A stretch of DNA of 64,000 nucleotides, taken from assembly GCF_037055355.1 (NCBI RefSeq), contig NZ_CP146350.1:6595001-6659000 (forward strand), read 5' to 3'. The stretch is from Streptomyces sp. DG1A-41. Its GTDB lineage: Bacteria > Actinomycetota > Actinomycetes > Streptomycetales > Streptomycetaceae. Under the pieces are notes generated by a model that saw only the letters and a program-made list of their open reading frames with translations, had not been told where the DNA came from and did not search any database. Of this stretch, positions 9,412 to 17,721 are shown one piece after another; positions within the stretch are counted from its first letter, which is position 1, and each line of letters begins with the position of its first letter. Both the position numbers and the translations under genes were made by a program.

Positions 9412-10341
9412 ATGGCCGTCGTCACGATGCGGGAGCTGCTGGAGAGCGGCGTCCACTTCGGTCACCAGACCCGTCGTTGGAACCCGAAGATGAAGCGGTT
9501 CATCTTCACGGAGCGCAACGGCATCTACATCATCGACCTGCTCCAGTCGCTGTCGTACATCGACCGCGCCTACGAGTTCGTCAAGGAGACCGTCGCCCAC
9601 GGCGGCACGGTCATGTTCGTCGGCACCAAGAAGCAGGCGCAGGAGGCCATCGCCGAGCAGGCCACCCGCGTCGGCATGCCCTACGTCAACCAGCGCTGGC
9701 TGGGCGGCATGCTCACCAACTTCTCGACCGTCTACAAGCGCCTCCAGCGCCTGAAGGAGCTCGAGCAGATCGACTTCGAGGACGTCGCCGCGTCCGGTCT
9801 GACCAAGAAGGAGCTTCTCGTGCTCTCGCGCGAGAAGGCCAAGCTGGAGAAGACCCTCGGCGGTATCCGCGAGATGCAGAAGGTGCCCAGCGCCGTCTGG
9901 ATCGTGGACACCAAGAAGGAGCACATCGCCGTTGGTGAGGCCCGGAAGCTGAACATCCCGGTCGTCGCGATCCTCGACACCAACTGTGACCCCGACGAGG
10001 TCGACTACAAGATCCCGGGCAACGACGACGCGATCCGCTCCGTCACCCTGCTCACCCGCGTCATCGCCGACGCCGTCGCCGAGGGCCTCATCGCCCGCAG
10101 CGGTGTCGCCACCGAGGGCAAGGGCGAGAAGGCCGCGGGCGAGCCGCTCGCCGAGTGGGAGCGCGACCTGCTCGAGGGCGAGAAGAAGGCCGACGAGGCT
10201 GCCCCCGCCGCCGAGGCCGCCCCGGCCGCCGAGGCTGCTCCGGCCGCCGAGGCTGCTCCGGCCGCTGAGGCCGCCGTCGCCGAGGCCGAGGCCGAGAAGC
10301 CGGCCGAGGGCGAGAAGGCCGCCGAGGCCGAGCAGGCCTGA
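9412..10341 (+). CDS. rpsB: 30S ribosomal protein S2
   Basis: 309 residues from ATG 9412 with AAGGAG 8 bases upstream. S2 binds the 30S head late in assembly. The signature starts [25 protein letters not shown] and continues through [10 protein letters not shown] and [15 protein letters not shown]. The C-terminal 60 residues are an acidic Ala/Glu extension with four near-identical APAAEA units, typical in type for streptomycete S2 but variable in copy number. About 170 bases lie between it and the divergent peptidase gene; they form the promoter and leader. Confidence 0.98.
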   Translation: MAVVTMRELLESGVHFGHQTRRWNPKMKRFIFTERNGIYIIDLLQSLSYIDRAYEFVKETVAHGGTVMFVGTKKQAQEAIAEQATRVGMPYVNQRWLGGMLTNFSTVYKRLQRLKELEQIDFEDVAASGLTKKELLVLSREKAKLEKTLGGIREMQKVPSAVWIVDTKKEHIAVGEARKLNIPVVAILDTNCDPDEVDYKIPGNDDAIRSVTLLTRVIADAVAEGLIARSGVATEGKGEKAAGEPLAEWERDLLEGEKKADEAAPAAEAAPAAEAAPAAEAAPAAEAAVAEAEAEKPAEGEKAAEAEQA

Positions 10342-10358
10342 CCCGTCAGTCCGAGTTG

Positions 10359-10395
10359 ACGGCGGGAGCGGTGACATCAACTCCGCTCCCGCCGT
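10359..10395 (+). terminator. Hairpin between rpsB and tsf
   Basis: A perfect 13-bp inverted repeat, ACGGCGGGAGCGG (10359-10371) with its complement at 10383-10395 and an 11-base loop. No U-run follows, as usual in Streptomyces. It lies between rpsB and tsf, where partial termination or an RNA-processing site commonly adjusts EF-Ts against S2 levels. Confidence 0.8.
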
Positions 10396-10492
10396 TCACC
10401 CGTAGGTCAGCGGAAGGACAGCGTCCCCCGGCTCCATGGGGCACATCCGCAGATCTTCGATCTTCCAGACTTCGAGAGAGATTCACAGACTC

Positions 10493-11329
10493 ATGGCGAA
10501 CTACACCGCCGCCGACGTCAAGAAGCTCCGTGAGCTCACGGGCGCCGGCATGATGGACTGCAAGAAGGCGCTGGACGAGGCCGAGGGCAACGTCGAGAAG
10601 GCCGTCGAGGCGCTCCGCATCAAGGGCCAGAAGGGCGTCGCCAAGCGCGAGGGCCGTTCCGCCGAGAACGGTGCCGTCGTCTCGATCATCGCCGACGACA
10701 ACTCCTCCGGTGTCCTCGTCGAGCTGAAGTGCGAGACGGACTTCGTCGCCAAGGGTGACAAGTTCCAGGGCGTGGCCACCGCCATCGCCGAGCACGTCGC
10801 CAAGACCTCCCCGGCCGACCTCGAGGCCCTGCTCGCCTCCGAGATCGAGGCCGGCAAGACCGTCCAGGCGTTCGTGGACGAGGCCAACGCCAACCTGGGC
10901 GAGAAGATCGTCCTGGACCGCTTCGCGCAGTTCGCCGACGGCTACGTGACGGCGTACATGCACCGCACGATGCCCGACCTGCCCCCGCAGATCGGTGTCC
11001 TCGTCGAGCTGGACAAGCCGAACGCCGAGATCGCCAAGGGCGTCGCCCAGCACATCGCCGCCTTCGCGCCGAGGTACCTCTCCAAGGAGGACGTGCCGGC
11101 CGAGGTCGTCGAGTCCGAGCGCCGCGTCGCCGAGGAGACCACCCGCGCCGAGGGCAAGCCCGAGGCCGCCCTGCCGAAGATCGTCGAGGGTCGCCTCAAC
11201 GGCTTCTTCAAGGACGCCACGCTGCTCGGCCAGCCCTACGCGCTCGACAACAAGAAGTCCGTCCAGAAGGTCCTGGACGAGGCCGGTGTCACCCTGAAGC
11301 GCTTCACGCGCATCAAGGTCGGCATCTGA
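10493..11329 (+). CDS. tsf: Elongation factor Ts
   Basis: 278 residues from ATG 10493. EF-Ts exchanges GDP for GTP on EF-Tu. The N-terminal UBA-like module (ANYTAADVKKLRELTGAGMMDCKKALDEAEGN) and the core TDFVAKGDKF motif are intact, as is the C-terminal QPYALDNKKSVQKVL. Upstream in-frame codons to 10436 are not conserved and are not included. GAGAGAG lies about 12 bases upstream as a weak SD. Confidence 0.98.
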   Translation: MANYTAADVKKLRELTGAGMMDCKKALDEAEGNVEKAVEALRIKGQKGVAKREGRSAENGAVVSIIADDNSSGVLVELKCETDFVAKGDKFQGVATAIAEHVAKTSPADLEALLASEIEAGKTVQAFVDEANANLGEKIVLDRFAQFADGYVTAYMHRTMPDLPPQIGVLVELDKPNAEIAKGVAQHIAAFAPRYLSKEDVPAEVVESERRVAEETTRAEGKPEAALPKIVEGRLNGFFKDATLLGQPYALDNKKSVQKVLDEAGVTLKRFTRIKVGI

Positions 11330-11422
11330 GTCCGTACCGCGATCGACGCCCGGTCCCGATAGGGTCGGCAGCAGTCGTCCGGGTACGCCGTCACAGGGGT
11401 GGCGGACGACAGCAGATCTGAC

Positions 11423-11478
11423 GAGGAGGCCATTGCCGTATGGGATGCGAACCACGCCCCACCGGCAATGGCCTTCTT
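11423..11478 (+). terminator. Hairpin between tsf and pyrH
   Basis: A 16-bp stem with two G.T pairs: 11423-11438 (ending GGCCATTGCCG) pairs with 11463-11478 (starting CGGCAATGGCC), with a 24-base loop. It ends 33 bases before pyrH and probably ends or attenuates rpsB-tsf transcripts. Confidence 0.75.
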
Positions 11479-11511
11479 CGTATGTGCAACACGTGAAAGA
11501 GGCGGAACCCC

Positions 11512-12270
11512 ATGACCACCAAGGCCCAGAAGAGCGACGACGGCAAAGTACGCGGCCGGTTTCTGCTGAAGCTGTCCGGAGAGGCCTTCTCCGGCGGTGG
11601 GGGCCTGGGCGTCGACCCCGACGTGGTGCACAAGATCGCCCGCGAGATCGCGGCCGTCGTGCGCGACGGTGCGCAGATCGCGGTCGTCATCGGCGGCGGC
11701 AACTTCTTCCGCGGTGCCGAGCTCCAGCAGCGCGGCATGGACCGGGCCCGCTCCGACTACATGGGCATGCTCGGCACCGTCATGAACTGCCTGGCCCTCC
11801 AGGACTTCCTGGAGAAGGTGGGGGTGGACTGCCGGGTGCAGACCGCCATCACCATGGGCCAGGTCGCCGAGCCGTACATCCCGCTGCGCGCCGTACGGCA
11901 CCTGGAGAAGGGCCGTGTGGTCATCTTCGGTGCCGGTATGGGCATGCCGTACTTCTCGACCGACACCACCGCCGCCCAGCGCGCCCTGGAGATCGACGCC
12001 GAGGCGCTGCTCATGGGCAAGAACGGCGTGGACGGGGTCTACGACTCCGACCCGAAGACCAACCCGGATGCGGTGAAGTTCGACCACCTCGGGTACGGGG
12101 AGGTCATCACGCGCGACCTGAAGGTCGCCGACGCCACGGCCGTGACCCTGTGCCGCGACAACAAGCTCCCGATCGTGGTCTTCGAGCTGCTGGCGGAGGG
12201 CAACATCGGGCGCGCCGTCAAGGGTGAGAAGATCGGCACGCTGGTGGGAGAGCCCGGCAGCCGGGACTGA
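11512..12270 (+). CDS. pyrH: UMP kinase
   Basis: 252 residues. Hexameric bacterial uridylate kinase that makes UDP from UMP and ATP. Motifs: LLKLSGEAF near the N-terminus, [40 protein letters not shown] and [16 protein letters not shown]. It belongs to the amino-acid kinase fold. It leads the pyrH-frr-cdsA group, with 165 bases to frr. Confidence 0.97.
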   Translation: MTTKAQKSDDGKVRGRFLLKLSGEAFSGGGGLGVDPDVVHKIAREIAAVVRDGAQIAVVIGGGNFFRGAELQQRGMDRARSDYMGMLGTVMNCLALQDFLEKVGVDCRVQTAITMGQVAEPYIPLRAVRHLEKGRVVIFGAGMGMPYFSTDTTAAQRALEIDAEALLMGKNGVDGVYDSDPKTNPDAVKFDHLGYGEVITRDLKVADATAVTLCRDNKLPIVVFELLAEGNIGRAVKGEKIGTLVGEPGSRD

Positions 12271-12435
12271 GACCCGAGAACAACCCCGTCCGGGGGACGG
12301 ACGGGACGGAGCCGGGCCGGGGGATGGACAATGTCCTGCCGGTCGGGAACCGTGCAGGAAGAAGACGCGACGCAGCCGGCCGCCGCCCCACATGGAACCG
12401 CAGCCGGGCCTACTCAAGACACGCAGGAGCAAGTG

Positions 12436-12993
12436 GTGATCGAAGAGACCCTCCTCGAGGCCGAGGAGAAGATGGAGAAGGCCGTCGTGGTCGCCAAGGA
12501 GGACTTCGCCGCGATCCGCACCGGCCGTGCGCACCCGGCGATGTTCAACAAGATCGTGGCCGACTACTACGGTGCGCCGACCCCGATCAACCAGCTGGCC
12601 TCGTTCTCGGTGCCCGAGCCGCGCATGGCCGTGGTGACCCCGTTCGACAAGAGCGCGCTGCGCAACATCGAGCAGGCCATCCGCGACTCCGATCTCGGCG
12701 TCAACCCGAGCAACGACGGCAACATCATCCGGGTGGTGTTCCCCGAGCTGACCGAGGAGCGCCGCCGCGAGTACATCAAGGTCGCCAAGAGCAAGGGTGA
12801 GGACGCCAAGGTCTCCATCCGCTCCGTGCGCCGCAAGGCCAAGGACGCCATCGACAAGCTGATCAAGGACGGCGAGGTCGGCGAGGACGAGGGCCGCCGT
12901 GCGGAGAAGGAGCTCGACGACACCACCGCGAAGTACGTCGCGCAGGTGGACGAGCTCCTGAAGCACAAGGAAGCGGAGCTGCTCGAGGTCTGA
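12436..12993 (+). CDS. frr: Ribosome recycling factor
   Basis: 185 residues from GTG 12436 ([17 protein letters not shown]), with AGGAG 6 bases upstream. RRF splits post-termination 70S ribosomes with EF-G. The conserved [38 protein letters not shown] and the long C-terminal helix ([14 protein letters not shown]) are present. Its stop overlaps the cdsA start (TGATG). Confidence 0.97.
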   Translation: MIEETLLEAEEKMEKAVVVAKEDFAAIRTGRAHPAMFNKIVADYYGAPTPINQLASFSVPEPRMAVVTPFDKSALRNIEQAIRDSDLGVNPSNDGNIIRVVFPELTEERRREYIKVAKSKGEDAKVSIRSVRRKAKDAIDKLIKDGEVGEDEGRRAEKELDDTTAKYVAQVDELLKHKEAELLEV

Positions 12994-14120
12994 TGAACGA
13001 CTCTTCCTGGGGGGCGCCGCCACAGGCCGGGTACTGGGGGCCCACCGACCAAGGGCATGGCCATGGGCACGCCCACAGCCCTGGCCATGGGCACGTGCGG
13101 GGAGCCGCTTGGGCGGGTCCCGCATACGATGCGCATGAAGCGCCTCAGACTCGCCCCATGCCCATCGTGCCCGACGCAGCCGAGTACGGCGGAAACCAGG
13201 ATGACGACCGGGGGGCTGCTCGGCTGAGCGGCTCCCCGGTCCGAAACGAGACGAATCCGGAGCCCATGCCCGACGCCGCAGACCCGGCACCCAAGCCGCA
13301 GAAGAAGAGCGCGGGTCGCGACCTGAGTGCCGCGATAGGGGTCGGGGTCGGGCTCGGCGCGGTGATCGTCGCGTCGCTGTTCGTCGTCAAGGCCGTGTTC
13401 GTCGGCGTCATCGCGGTCGCCGTCGTGGTGGGCCTGTGGGAGCTGACCAAGCGGCTGGACGAACGCAAGGGCATCCGGGCGCCGCTCGTGCCGCTCGCGC
13501 TCGGCGGTGCCGCGATGGTCGTCGCCGGGTACGTCAGGGGCGCCGAGGGCGCCTGGGTCGCCATGGCGCTCACGGCACTGGCCGTGTTGGTGTGGCGCAT
13601 GACGGAACCGCCCGAGAACTACCTCAGAGACGTCACGGCGGGCGTCTTCGCTGCGTTCTACGTGCCGTTCCTGGCGACGTTCGTCGCGATGATGCTGACG
13701 GCGGATGACGGGCCGCAGCGGGTGCTCACCTTCCTGCTGCTCACGGTCGTCAGTGACACCGGTGCCTACGCCGTCGGCTGGCGCTTCGGCCGTCACAAGC
13801 TCGCCCCGCGCATCAGCCCCGGCAAGACCCGCGAGGGTCTGCTCGGCGCGGTCGCCTTCGCCATGGTCGTGGGTGCGCTGTGCCTGGAGTTCCTCATCGA
13901 CGACGGTGCCTGGTGGCAGGGGCTGCTGCTCGGTCTGGCGGTCGCGGTCAGCGCCACGCTCGGCGACCTCGGCGAGTCCATGATCAAGCGGGACCTCGGC
14001 ATCAAGGACATGGGCACGCTGCTGCCCGGGCACGGCGGCATCATGGACCGGCTGGACTCGCTGCTGCCCACGGCTCCGGTGGTGTGGCTGTTGCTCGTCC
14101 TCTTCGTGGGGTCCGGCTGA
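12993..14120 (+). CDS. cdsA: Phosphatidate cytidylyltransferase
   Basis: 375 residues. Makes CDP-diacylglycerol from phosphatidic acid and CTP in the membrane. The full family signature is present: SMIKRDLGIKDMGTLLPGHG followed by GIMDRLD. About eight hydrophobic helices run from residue 110 to the end. The first ~105 residues are a cytosolic extension beginning with a His/Gly-rich stretch (GHGHGHAHSPGHGH) and then acidic/Pro-rich sequence, absent from E. coli CdsA. The start is fixed by overlap with the frr stop. Confidence 0.96.
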   Translation: MNDSSWGAPPQAGYWGPTDQGHGHGHAHSPGHGHVRGAAWAGPAYDAHEAPQTRPMPIVPDAAEYGGNQDDDRGAARLSGSPVRNETNPEPMPDAADPAPKPQKKSAGRDLSAAIGVGVGLGAVIVASLFVVKAVFVGVIAVAVVVGLWELTKRLDERKGIRAPLVPLALGGAAMVVAGYVRGAEGAWVAMALTALAVLVWRMTEPPENYLRDVTAGVFAAFYVPFLATFVAMMLTADDGPQRVLTFLLLTVVSDTGAYAVGWRFGRHKLAPRISPGKTREGLLGAVAFAMVVGALCLEFLIDDGAWWQGLLLGLAVAVSATLGDLGESMIKRDLGIKDMGTLLPGHGGIMDRLDSLLPTAPVVWLLLVLFVGSG

Positions 14121-14148
14121 GGCGACACGGCTCTCACGGTTTCTCACG

Positions 14149-14182
14149 GCGAGCTCCCGTCCGATGGTCGACGGGGGCTCGC
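14149..14182 (+). terminator. Terminator after cdsA
   Basis: GCGAGCTCCCGTC (14149-14161) pairs with GACGGGGGCTCGC (14170-14182): 13 bp with one wobble and an 8-base loop, followed by TGTTGTTGT. It lies 28 bases after the cdsA stop and closes the pyrH-frr-cdsA unit. Confidence 0.82.
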
Positions 14183-14254
14183 TGTTGTTGTGCGGAGGTG
14201 CCTGCGGCGTCACCAAGTGGGACGATTCAGGTGTACGCCGCAAAGGGGGACATC

Positions 14255-14704
14255 ATGTCCAGTATTCGACAGACCGTCGACGTCGACCGGCGCCCCGAGG
14301 ACGTCTACGACTACGTCACGGACGCCCAGCGGATCCCGGAGTGGCAGCTGAGCGCCGTGTCCGCGGAACGCCTCGACGAGGGGCCCGTCGGCGTCGGCTC
14401 CCGGATGCGGGTCACCCGGCACATCGGACGCCGGGTCATGCCGATGACCATGGAGGTCACGGAGTACGACCCGCCGCACAGCTGGGGTCTGCGGGGTGTC
14501 GACGGCCCTGTCCGGGCGCGGGTGCACGGCGAGGTCGAGCCGTTCGACGAGGGGCGGCGCTCCCACGTGACCATCGAGGTCGACTTCGAGGGCCACGGCA
14601 TCGGCAAGGTCCTCGTTCCGCTCGTCGTACGCCCTCAGGTCCGCAAGGAACTGCCGCGCAATGAGCAGATCCTCAAGGACCGGCTGGAGCACGCGGGAGA
14701 GTAG
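14255..14704 (+). CDS. SRPBCC (polyketide cyclase/START-like) protein
   Basis: 149 residues from ATG 14255 with GGGGGA 5 bases upstream. The pattern (MSSIRQTVDVDRRPEDVYDYVTD, then EWQLSAVSAERL) is that of small SRPBCC hydrophobic-pocket proteins, which bind lipids or act as cyclases or regulators; the ligand is unknown. It is the last chromosomal gene before the integrated element. Confidence 0.82.
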   Translation: MSSIRQTVDVDRRPEDVYDYVTDAQRIPEWQLSAVSAERLDEGPVGVGSRMRVTRHIGRRVMPMTMEVTEYDPPHSWGLRGVDGPVRARVHGEVEPFDEGRRSHVTIEVDFEGHGIGKVLVPLVVRPQVRKELPRNEQILKDRLEHAGE

Positions 14705-14788
14705 GGCGGCGTCGGAGCGGACCCCGGAAGGCACCGTGTGCCCAGCGGTCGCAGGTCACCTGAATCGATCTGCGACACTGGTACGGCC

Positions 14789-14860
14789 ATGCCTAAGCCC
14801 GGAGAACTGATGTGCTCCGGGCATGAAGAAGCCCCCTACCAGCGATGTTGTCGCCAGTAG
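14789..14860 (+). pseudogene. Displaced 5' end of rlmN (23 codons)
   Basis: ATG 14789 begins MPKPGEL, which matches the start of the rlmN reading frame at 25883 (MPAPGEL). After the shared core the frame runs into element sequence (MCSGHEEAPYQRCCRQ) and stops at 14858. The native start codon and upstream region of rlmN were therefore left at the left end of the element, where they now drive only a short chimeric peptide. The stop overlaps a strong hairpin. Confidence 0.75.
14798..14808 (+). repeat. attL core
   Basis: CCCGGAGAACT, identical to 25892-25902. Similarity between the two ends continues upstream of the core for about 31 more bases (33 of 42 positions match in total), back to GATCTGC, so the element carries a diverged copy of the rlmN 5' region. 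Confidence 0.8.
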
Positions 14861-14865
14861 GGGGC
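14831..14865. terminator. Hairpin inside the left end of the element
   Basis: GCCCCCTAC (14831-14839) pairs perfectly with GTAGGGGGC (14857-14865); the loop contains a smaller GCGA/TCGC stem. It lies 33 bases beyond the int stop and just inside attL, so it can stop transcripts in both directions: int read-through on the minus strand and transcription from the old rlmN promoter on the plus strand. Confidence 0.7.
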
Positions 14866-14879
14866 CGTCTTATGCCCTG

Positions 14880-14915
14880 TGGGCCGTCCCTGGGCCGTCA
14901 GGGCTCCTGGGCCGT
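14880..14915. repeat. Left arm-type repeats TGGGCCGT (three copies)
   Basis: TGGGCCGT at 14880, 14891 and 14908. The first pair, 11 bases apart, recurs with the same spacing near the right end (25765 and 25776). Repeats of this sort flanking both attachment cores are the usual arm-type binding sites of tyrosine integrases. The left set overlaps the last codons of int. Confidence 0.6.
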
Positions 14916-16133
14916 GCCGAAGACACTGTCCAGGGCTCGGCGGGCCCGCTCGCTGCTACTGGGCATCAGGTGGGCGTAGACCCGCAGCGTCATCGCCGGA
15001 TCGGAGTGCCCGAGGTATTCGCTCACGGCCTTGATGCTCTCGCCCGCGTCCAGGAGGACCGAGGCGTAGAAGTGGCGGAGGGCATGCATTCCGTGCTGCC
15101 GGGCGGAGGCGTACGGCTTGCCGGGCTCGGGCGTCGGGATGAGGCCGGCGGCCGCCAGGGCAGGCTTCCACTCCTGAATGTTGAAGTTGCTTCGCCAGAC
15201 GATTCCGTCGGCCGTGTTGGTGAAAATCAGACGCCGTTCGGTGAGCGGGCCGTCAGGCCTGCCCCACGGCAGCTTGATGCCCACGGGCGGGTGACTCTTC
15301 ATGTGCTCGCGCAGAGCGGAGGCCACCGAGGACGGCAGCGGCACATCACGCTCCTTGTTGCCCTTGGGCGGAGCGAAGACCGCGACGCCCCGGATCAACT
15401 TGACCTGAGCGGTGACCCGAAGGCTGTCGATGTCGAGCTGCAGGGTGTCGTCGGCCAGACCGACGATCTCGCCCTGTCGGAGGCCGCAGCCGCTGCCGAC
15501 GTCGACCATGGCTCGGTAACGCTCGGGTAGAGCGTCGCGGACCGCACGCACCTGGGACGGGAGCCAGGGCACGACCCGGGAGGAGGAGACAGCAGGCGGG
15601 CGGACGGACGCAGCCGAGCACGGATTCCGCGCGAGGTGGCCGTCATCCACGGCGGCCGACAGCACCGCGCGGACGTTGGCATAGATGTTGCGCGCGTAGG
15701 TGCCGCCTATCGAGTCGTTCTCCAGGTCGCGAACGAACTCGCGGATGTGGACCGGGCGGAAGGACCCGAGCGGACGCGCCCCGATACGAGTGAAGGCGTG
15801 CAGCCGAAGACGGGTTTCCGCTCCGATGCGCGTGTTCAGATCGGTCGTCTGACCGGCGATCCAGCGTTCCGCGTACTGCTGGAAGGTCGTCCGGGCAGCC
15901 CTGGGATCGACGTACTGACCACGGGACATGTCGGCGGCCGTCTCGGCCAACCACTCTTCCGCCCGGCGCTTCTGACGGTCGGGGAAGGATCGGCTCTTCT
16001 CGGTGCCATCCGGGCCGACGTACCGGGCCCGGTAGCGGAGACCATTGCCGTACCGGTCGGTCTTGACCCTCACCGGCTTGCCGTCCGGACCCGGTTCGGT
16101 CTTGTACCAGCGGTCTTGGATGTGTCCGGCCAT
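14898..16133 (-). CDS. int: Tyrosine-type site-specific integrase
   Basis: 411 residues from ATG at 16133 (MAGHIQDRWYKTEPG); the upstream frame overlaps xis and is not used. The N-terminal arm/SAM-like domain (about 60-150, FQQYAERWIAGQ) precedes a catalytic domain with Arg in GCGLRQGEIVGL, HALRHFYAS (HxxR), YLGHSDPAMTLRVYAHLM with His and the nucleophile Tyr. It catalyses integration at the rlmN attB site and excision with Xis. The start overlaps the xis stop by one base; the gene ends 90 bases from the attL core, as usual for AICEs. Confidence 0.95.
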   Translation of the reverse strand: MAGHIQDRWYKTEPGPDGKPVRVKTDRYGNGLRYRARYVGPDGTEKSRSFPDRQKRRAEEWLAETAADMSRGQYVDPRAARTTFQQYAERWIAGQTTDLNTRIGAETRLRLHAFTRIGARPLGSFRPVHIREFVRDLENDSIGGTYARNIYANVRAVLSAAVDDGHLARNPCSAASVRPPAVSSSRVVPWLPSQVRAVRDALPERYRAMVDVGSGCGLRQGEIVGLADDTLQLDIDSLRVTAQVKLIRGVAVFAPPKGNKERDVPLPSSVASALREHMKSHPPVGIKLPWGRPDGPLTERRLIFTNTADGIVWRSNFNIQEWKPALAAAGLIPTPEPGKPYASARQHGMHALRHFYASVLLDAGESIKAVSEYLGHSDPAMTLRVYAHLMPSSSERARRALDSVFGTAQEP

Positions 16134-16330
16134 CAGGCGGCCTCTCCAAGCTGGGAGTCCACCCAGGCCCGTATGTCGGTCGGGTCGAAGCGTAGGTGTC
16201 GGCCGACTCGGAAGCCGCGGGGGCCGGTGCGCTTGCGCCGCCATTGGTAGACGGTTTCGACGCTGGGGAGTTCGAACATCTCGACCAGGTCCTCAGGGGT
16301 CAGAAACCGGTTCGGCAGTTCTGCGGCCAT
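16133..16330 (-). CDS. xis: Excisionase (helix-turn-helix, MerR-like)
   Basis: 65 residues (MAAELPNRFLTPEDLVEMFE...). A small winged HTH of the excisionase type: LTPEDLVEMFELPSVETVYQWR is the helix-turn-helix and RHLRFDPTDIRAWVDSQ the C-terminal wing/helix. It directs the integrase toward excision. It is coupled to int (ATG/TGA overlap) and follows the rep stop by 2 bases, so rep-xis-int form one unit as in pSAM2. Confidence 0.92.
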   Translation of the reverse strand: MAAELPNRFLTPEDLVEMFELPSVETVYQWRRKRTGPRGFRVGRHLRFDPTDIRAWVDSQLGEAA

Positions 16331-16332
16331 GG

Positions 16333-17721
16333 TCAGCACTCCCTTTCGTCGGTGAGTTGGTCGCGTAGGGCTTCGCGGGCGGTTTCGCGGTTGAGTTGGA
16401 GGTCGCGGGCGATGGTGGCGGCGAGGGCGGATTCGCCGGGGGTGTGGCCGTGTCCGGCGTACTGCCAGTCGGCCAGGACCAGGACGGTGTCCGGCTCGAC
16501 GTCCTCGAGGCCGAGGGCGGCGTGTTCCTGGGCGGCGCGGTAGTCGGCGCGGGCCTGGCGGAGGTCGCCGAGGGTGGTGGAGTAGCGGCGGGACTTGGAG
16601 GAGAAGTGGCCCCGGAAGCCGAGCATGTGAGCCCAGGCCCACAGGCGCCGGTCGGGATACAGCGGGTCGAGCTGCTTGCAGGCCTGGATGAGGCTGCGGG
16701 TGTGGTTGGGGACCTGGTGGCGGTCGAGTTCGGCGAGTTCGCCGATGCGGCGGTCCAGGGTGCCGGTGTTCTCGGCGGCCTTGGTGGCGTACTTGGCGAC
16801 GTAGGAGGCGACGGCCTGTTCGGTGATGTCGGAGCCGTCGCCGAAGGCCTTCACGGGCCGGACGTCGAGCTGGGTGCCCCAGCGGAAGGTGCGGGCCGGT
16901 TGATCCTCGGCGGCCGGGACGGAGACCGACGTGTAGGAATGCACGACGGCGGCGCGTATCGCGTCGTCGAGCAGCTGCACGGTGGCCCAGGCCGGGGGCG
17001 GGGTGTCTGGTCCCTCGGGTCCGTCGATGCGGATCACGGCATGGAAGTGGAGAGCACCACGCTTCTGGAACTCGGCGACCTTGCCGTAGGAGAGGCGGGC
17101 GCACTCTTTCAGCTCGCGTTGGGTGATGCCGGCGCGGGCTGCTATCTCGCGGCGGAGCCGGTTGGTGAAGCGTTGCCAGAGCTGTCCGGCGTGGTTGTTG
17201 AACAGCACGGCGCCCGCGTAGTCGTACGTCGCCGGGTCCAGGGCTGTGCCCAGTTCCGGTGCTTCCGGGGCGTGGTGGGTGCCGCAGCGGCAGACGCCTC
17301 GGTCGGGCCGGTTGTGGACCGGACCGAAGGAGGGGGCGGTGAGGGTGGCGAAGACGCGGGGGTGGTCGCGGACGGTGGCGGGGATGTCGCGTCGGTCGTC
17401 TCCGGCCAGGCCCGCGCGGATGAGGTGGTAGGTGTCGCCTGCGTAGGTGAAGGCGCAGGAGGGGCAGCGGGAGGCGCGGCGGTTGCCGCAGGCGACGCGG
17501 AGGCGTCCGCCGGGCTCGTGCTCGGTGGAGTAGTGGTGCAGGGTCTCGCCGGTGGTCTTGTCCTTGGTGAGGGTCCAGCCGGTGAGGTGGATGGGGTCGG
17601 CGCAGCCGCCGGTGCGGCGGATCTGGTCGTGCCAGCGGTCGAAGCCCGGAGACCCGGCCACCCGGAGCAGATCGCCCAGGGTGGTCGGGTCCAGGCCCGC
17701 GAGGATCGCGGGGTTGGTCAT
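16333..17721 (-). CDS. RepSA-like rolling-circle replication initiator
   Basis: 462 residues from ATG at 17721 (MTNPAILAGLDPTTLGDLL), overlapping the previous gene by 4 bases. Features: a Cys-rich stretch (CGNRRASRCPSCAFTYAGDTYHLIRAGL and CRCGTHH) that could bind zinc, the HUH metal motif in GALHFHAVIRIDGP, and SYVAKYATKAAE with a candidate nucleophile Tyr. RepSA of pSAM2 nicks the double-strand origin and starts rolling-circle replication of the excised element. I did not recognise the nick site. Confidence 0.88.
   Translation of the reverse strand: MTNPAILAGLDPTTLGDLLRVAGSPGFDRWHDQIRRTGGCADPIHLTGWTLTKDKTTGETLHHYSTEHEPGGRLRVACGNRRASRCPSCAFTYAGDTYHLIRAGLAGDDRRDIPATVRDHPRVFATLTAPSFGPVHNRPDRGVCRCGTHHAPEAPELGTALDPATYDYAGAVLFNNHAGQLWQRFTNRLRREIAARAGITQRELKECARLSYGKVAEFQKRGALHFHAVIRIDGPEGPDTPPPAWATVQLLDDAIRAAVVHSYTSVSVPAAEDQPARTFRWGTQLDVRPVKAFGDGSDITEQAVASYVAKYATKAAENTGTLDRRIGELAELDRHQVPNHTRSLIQACKQLDPLYPDRRLWAWAHMLGFRGHFSSKSRRYSTTLGDLRQARADYRAAQEHAALGLEDVEPDTVLVLADWQYAGHGHTPGESALAATIARDLQLNRETAREALRDQLTDEREC

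Noticed and set aside
14705..14900. tRNA gene as the integration target
   Set aside because: No cloverleaf or CCA-stem pattern at either end; the repeated core lies in the rlmN coding sequence instead.
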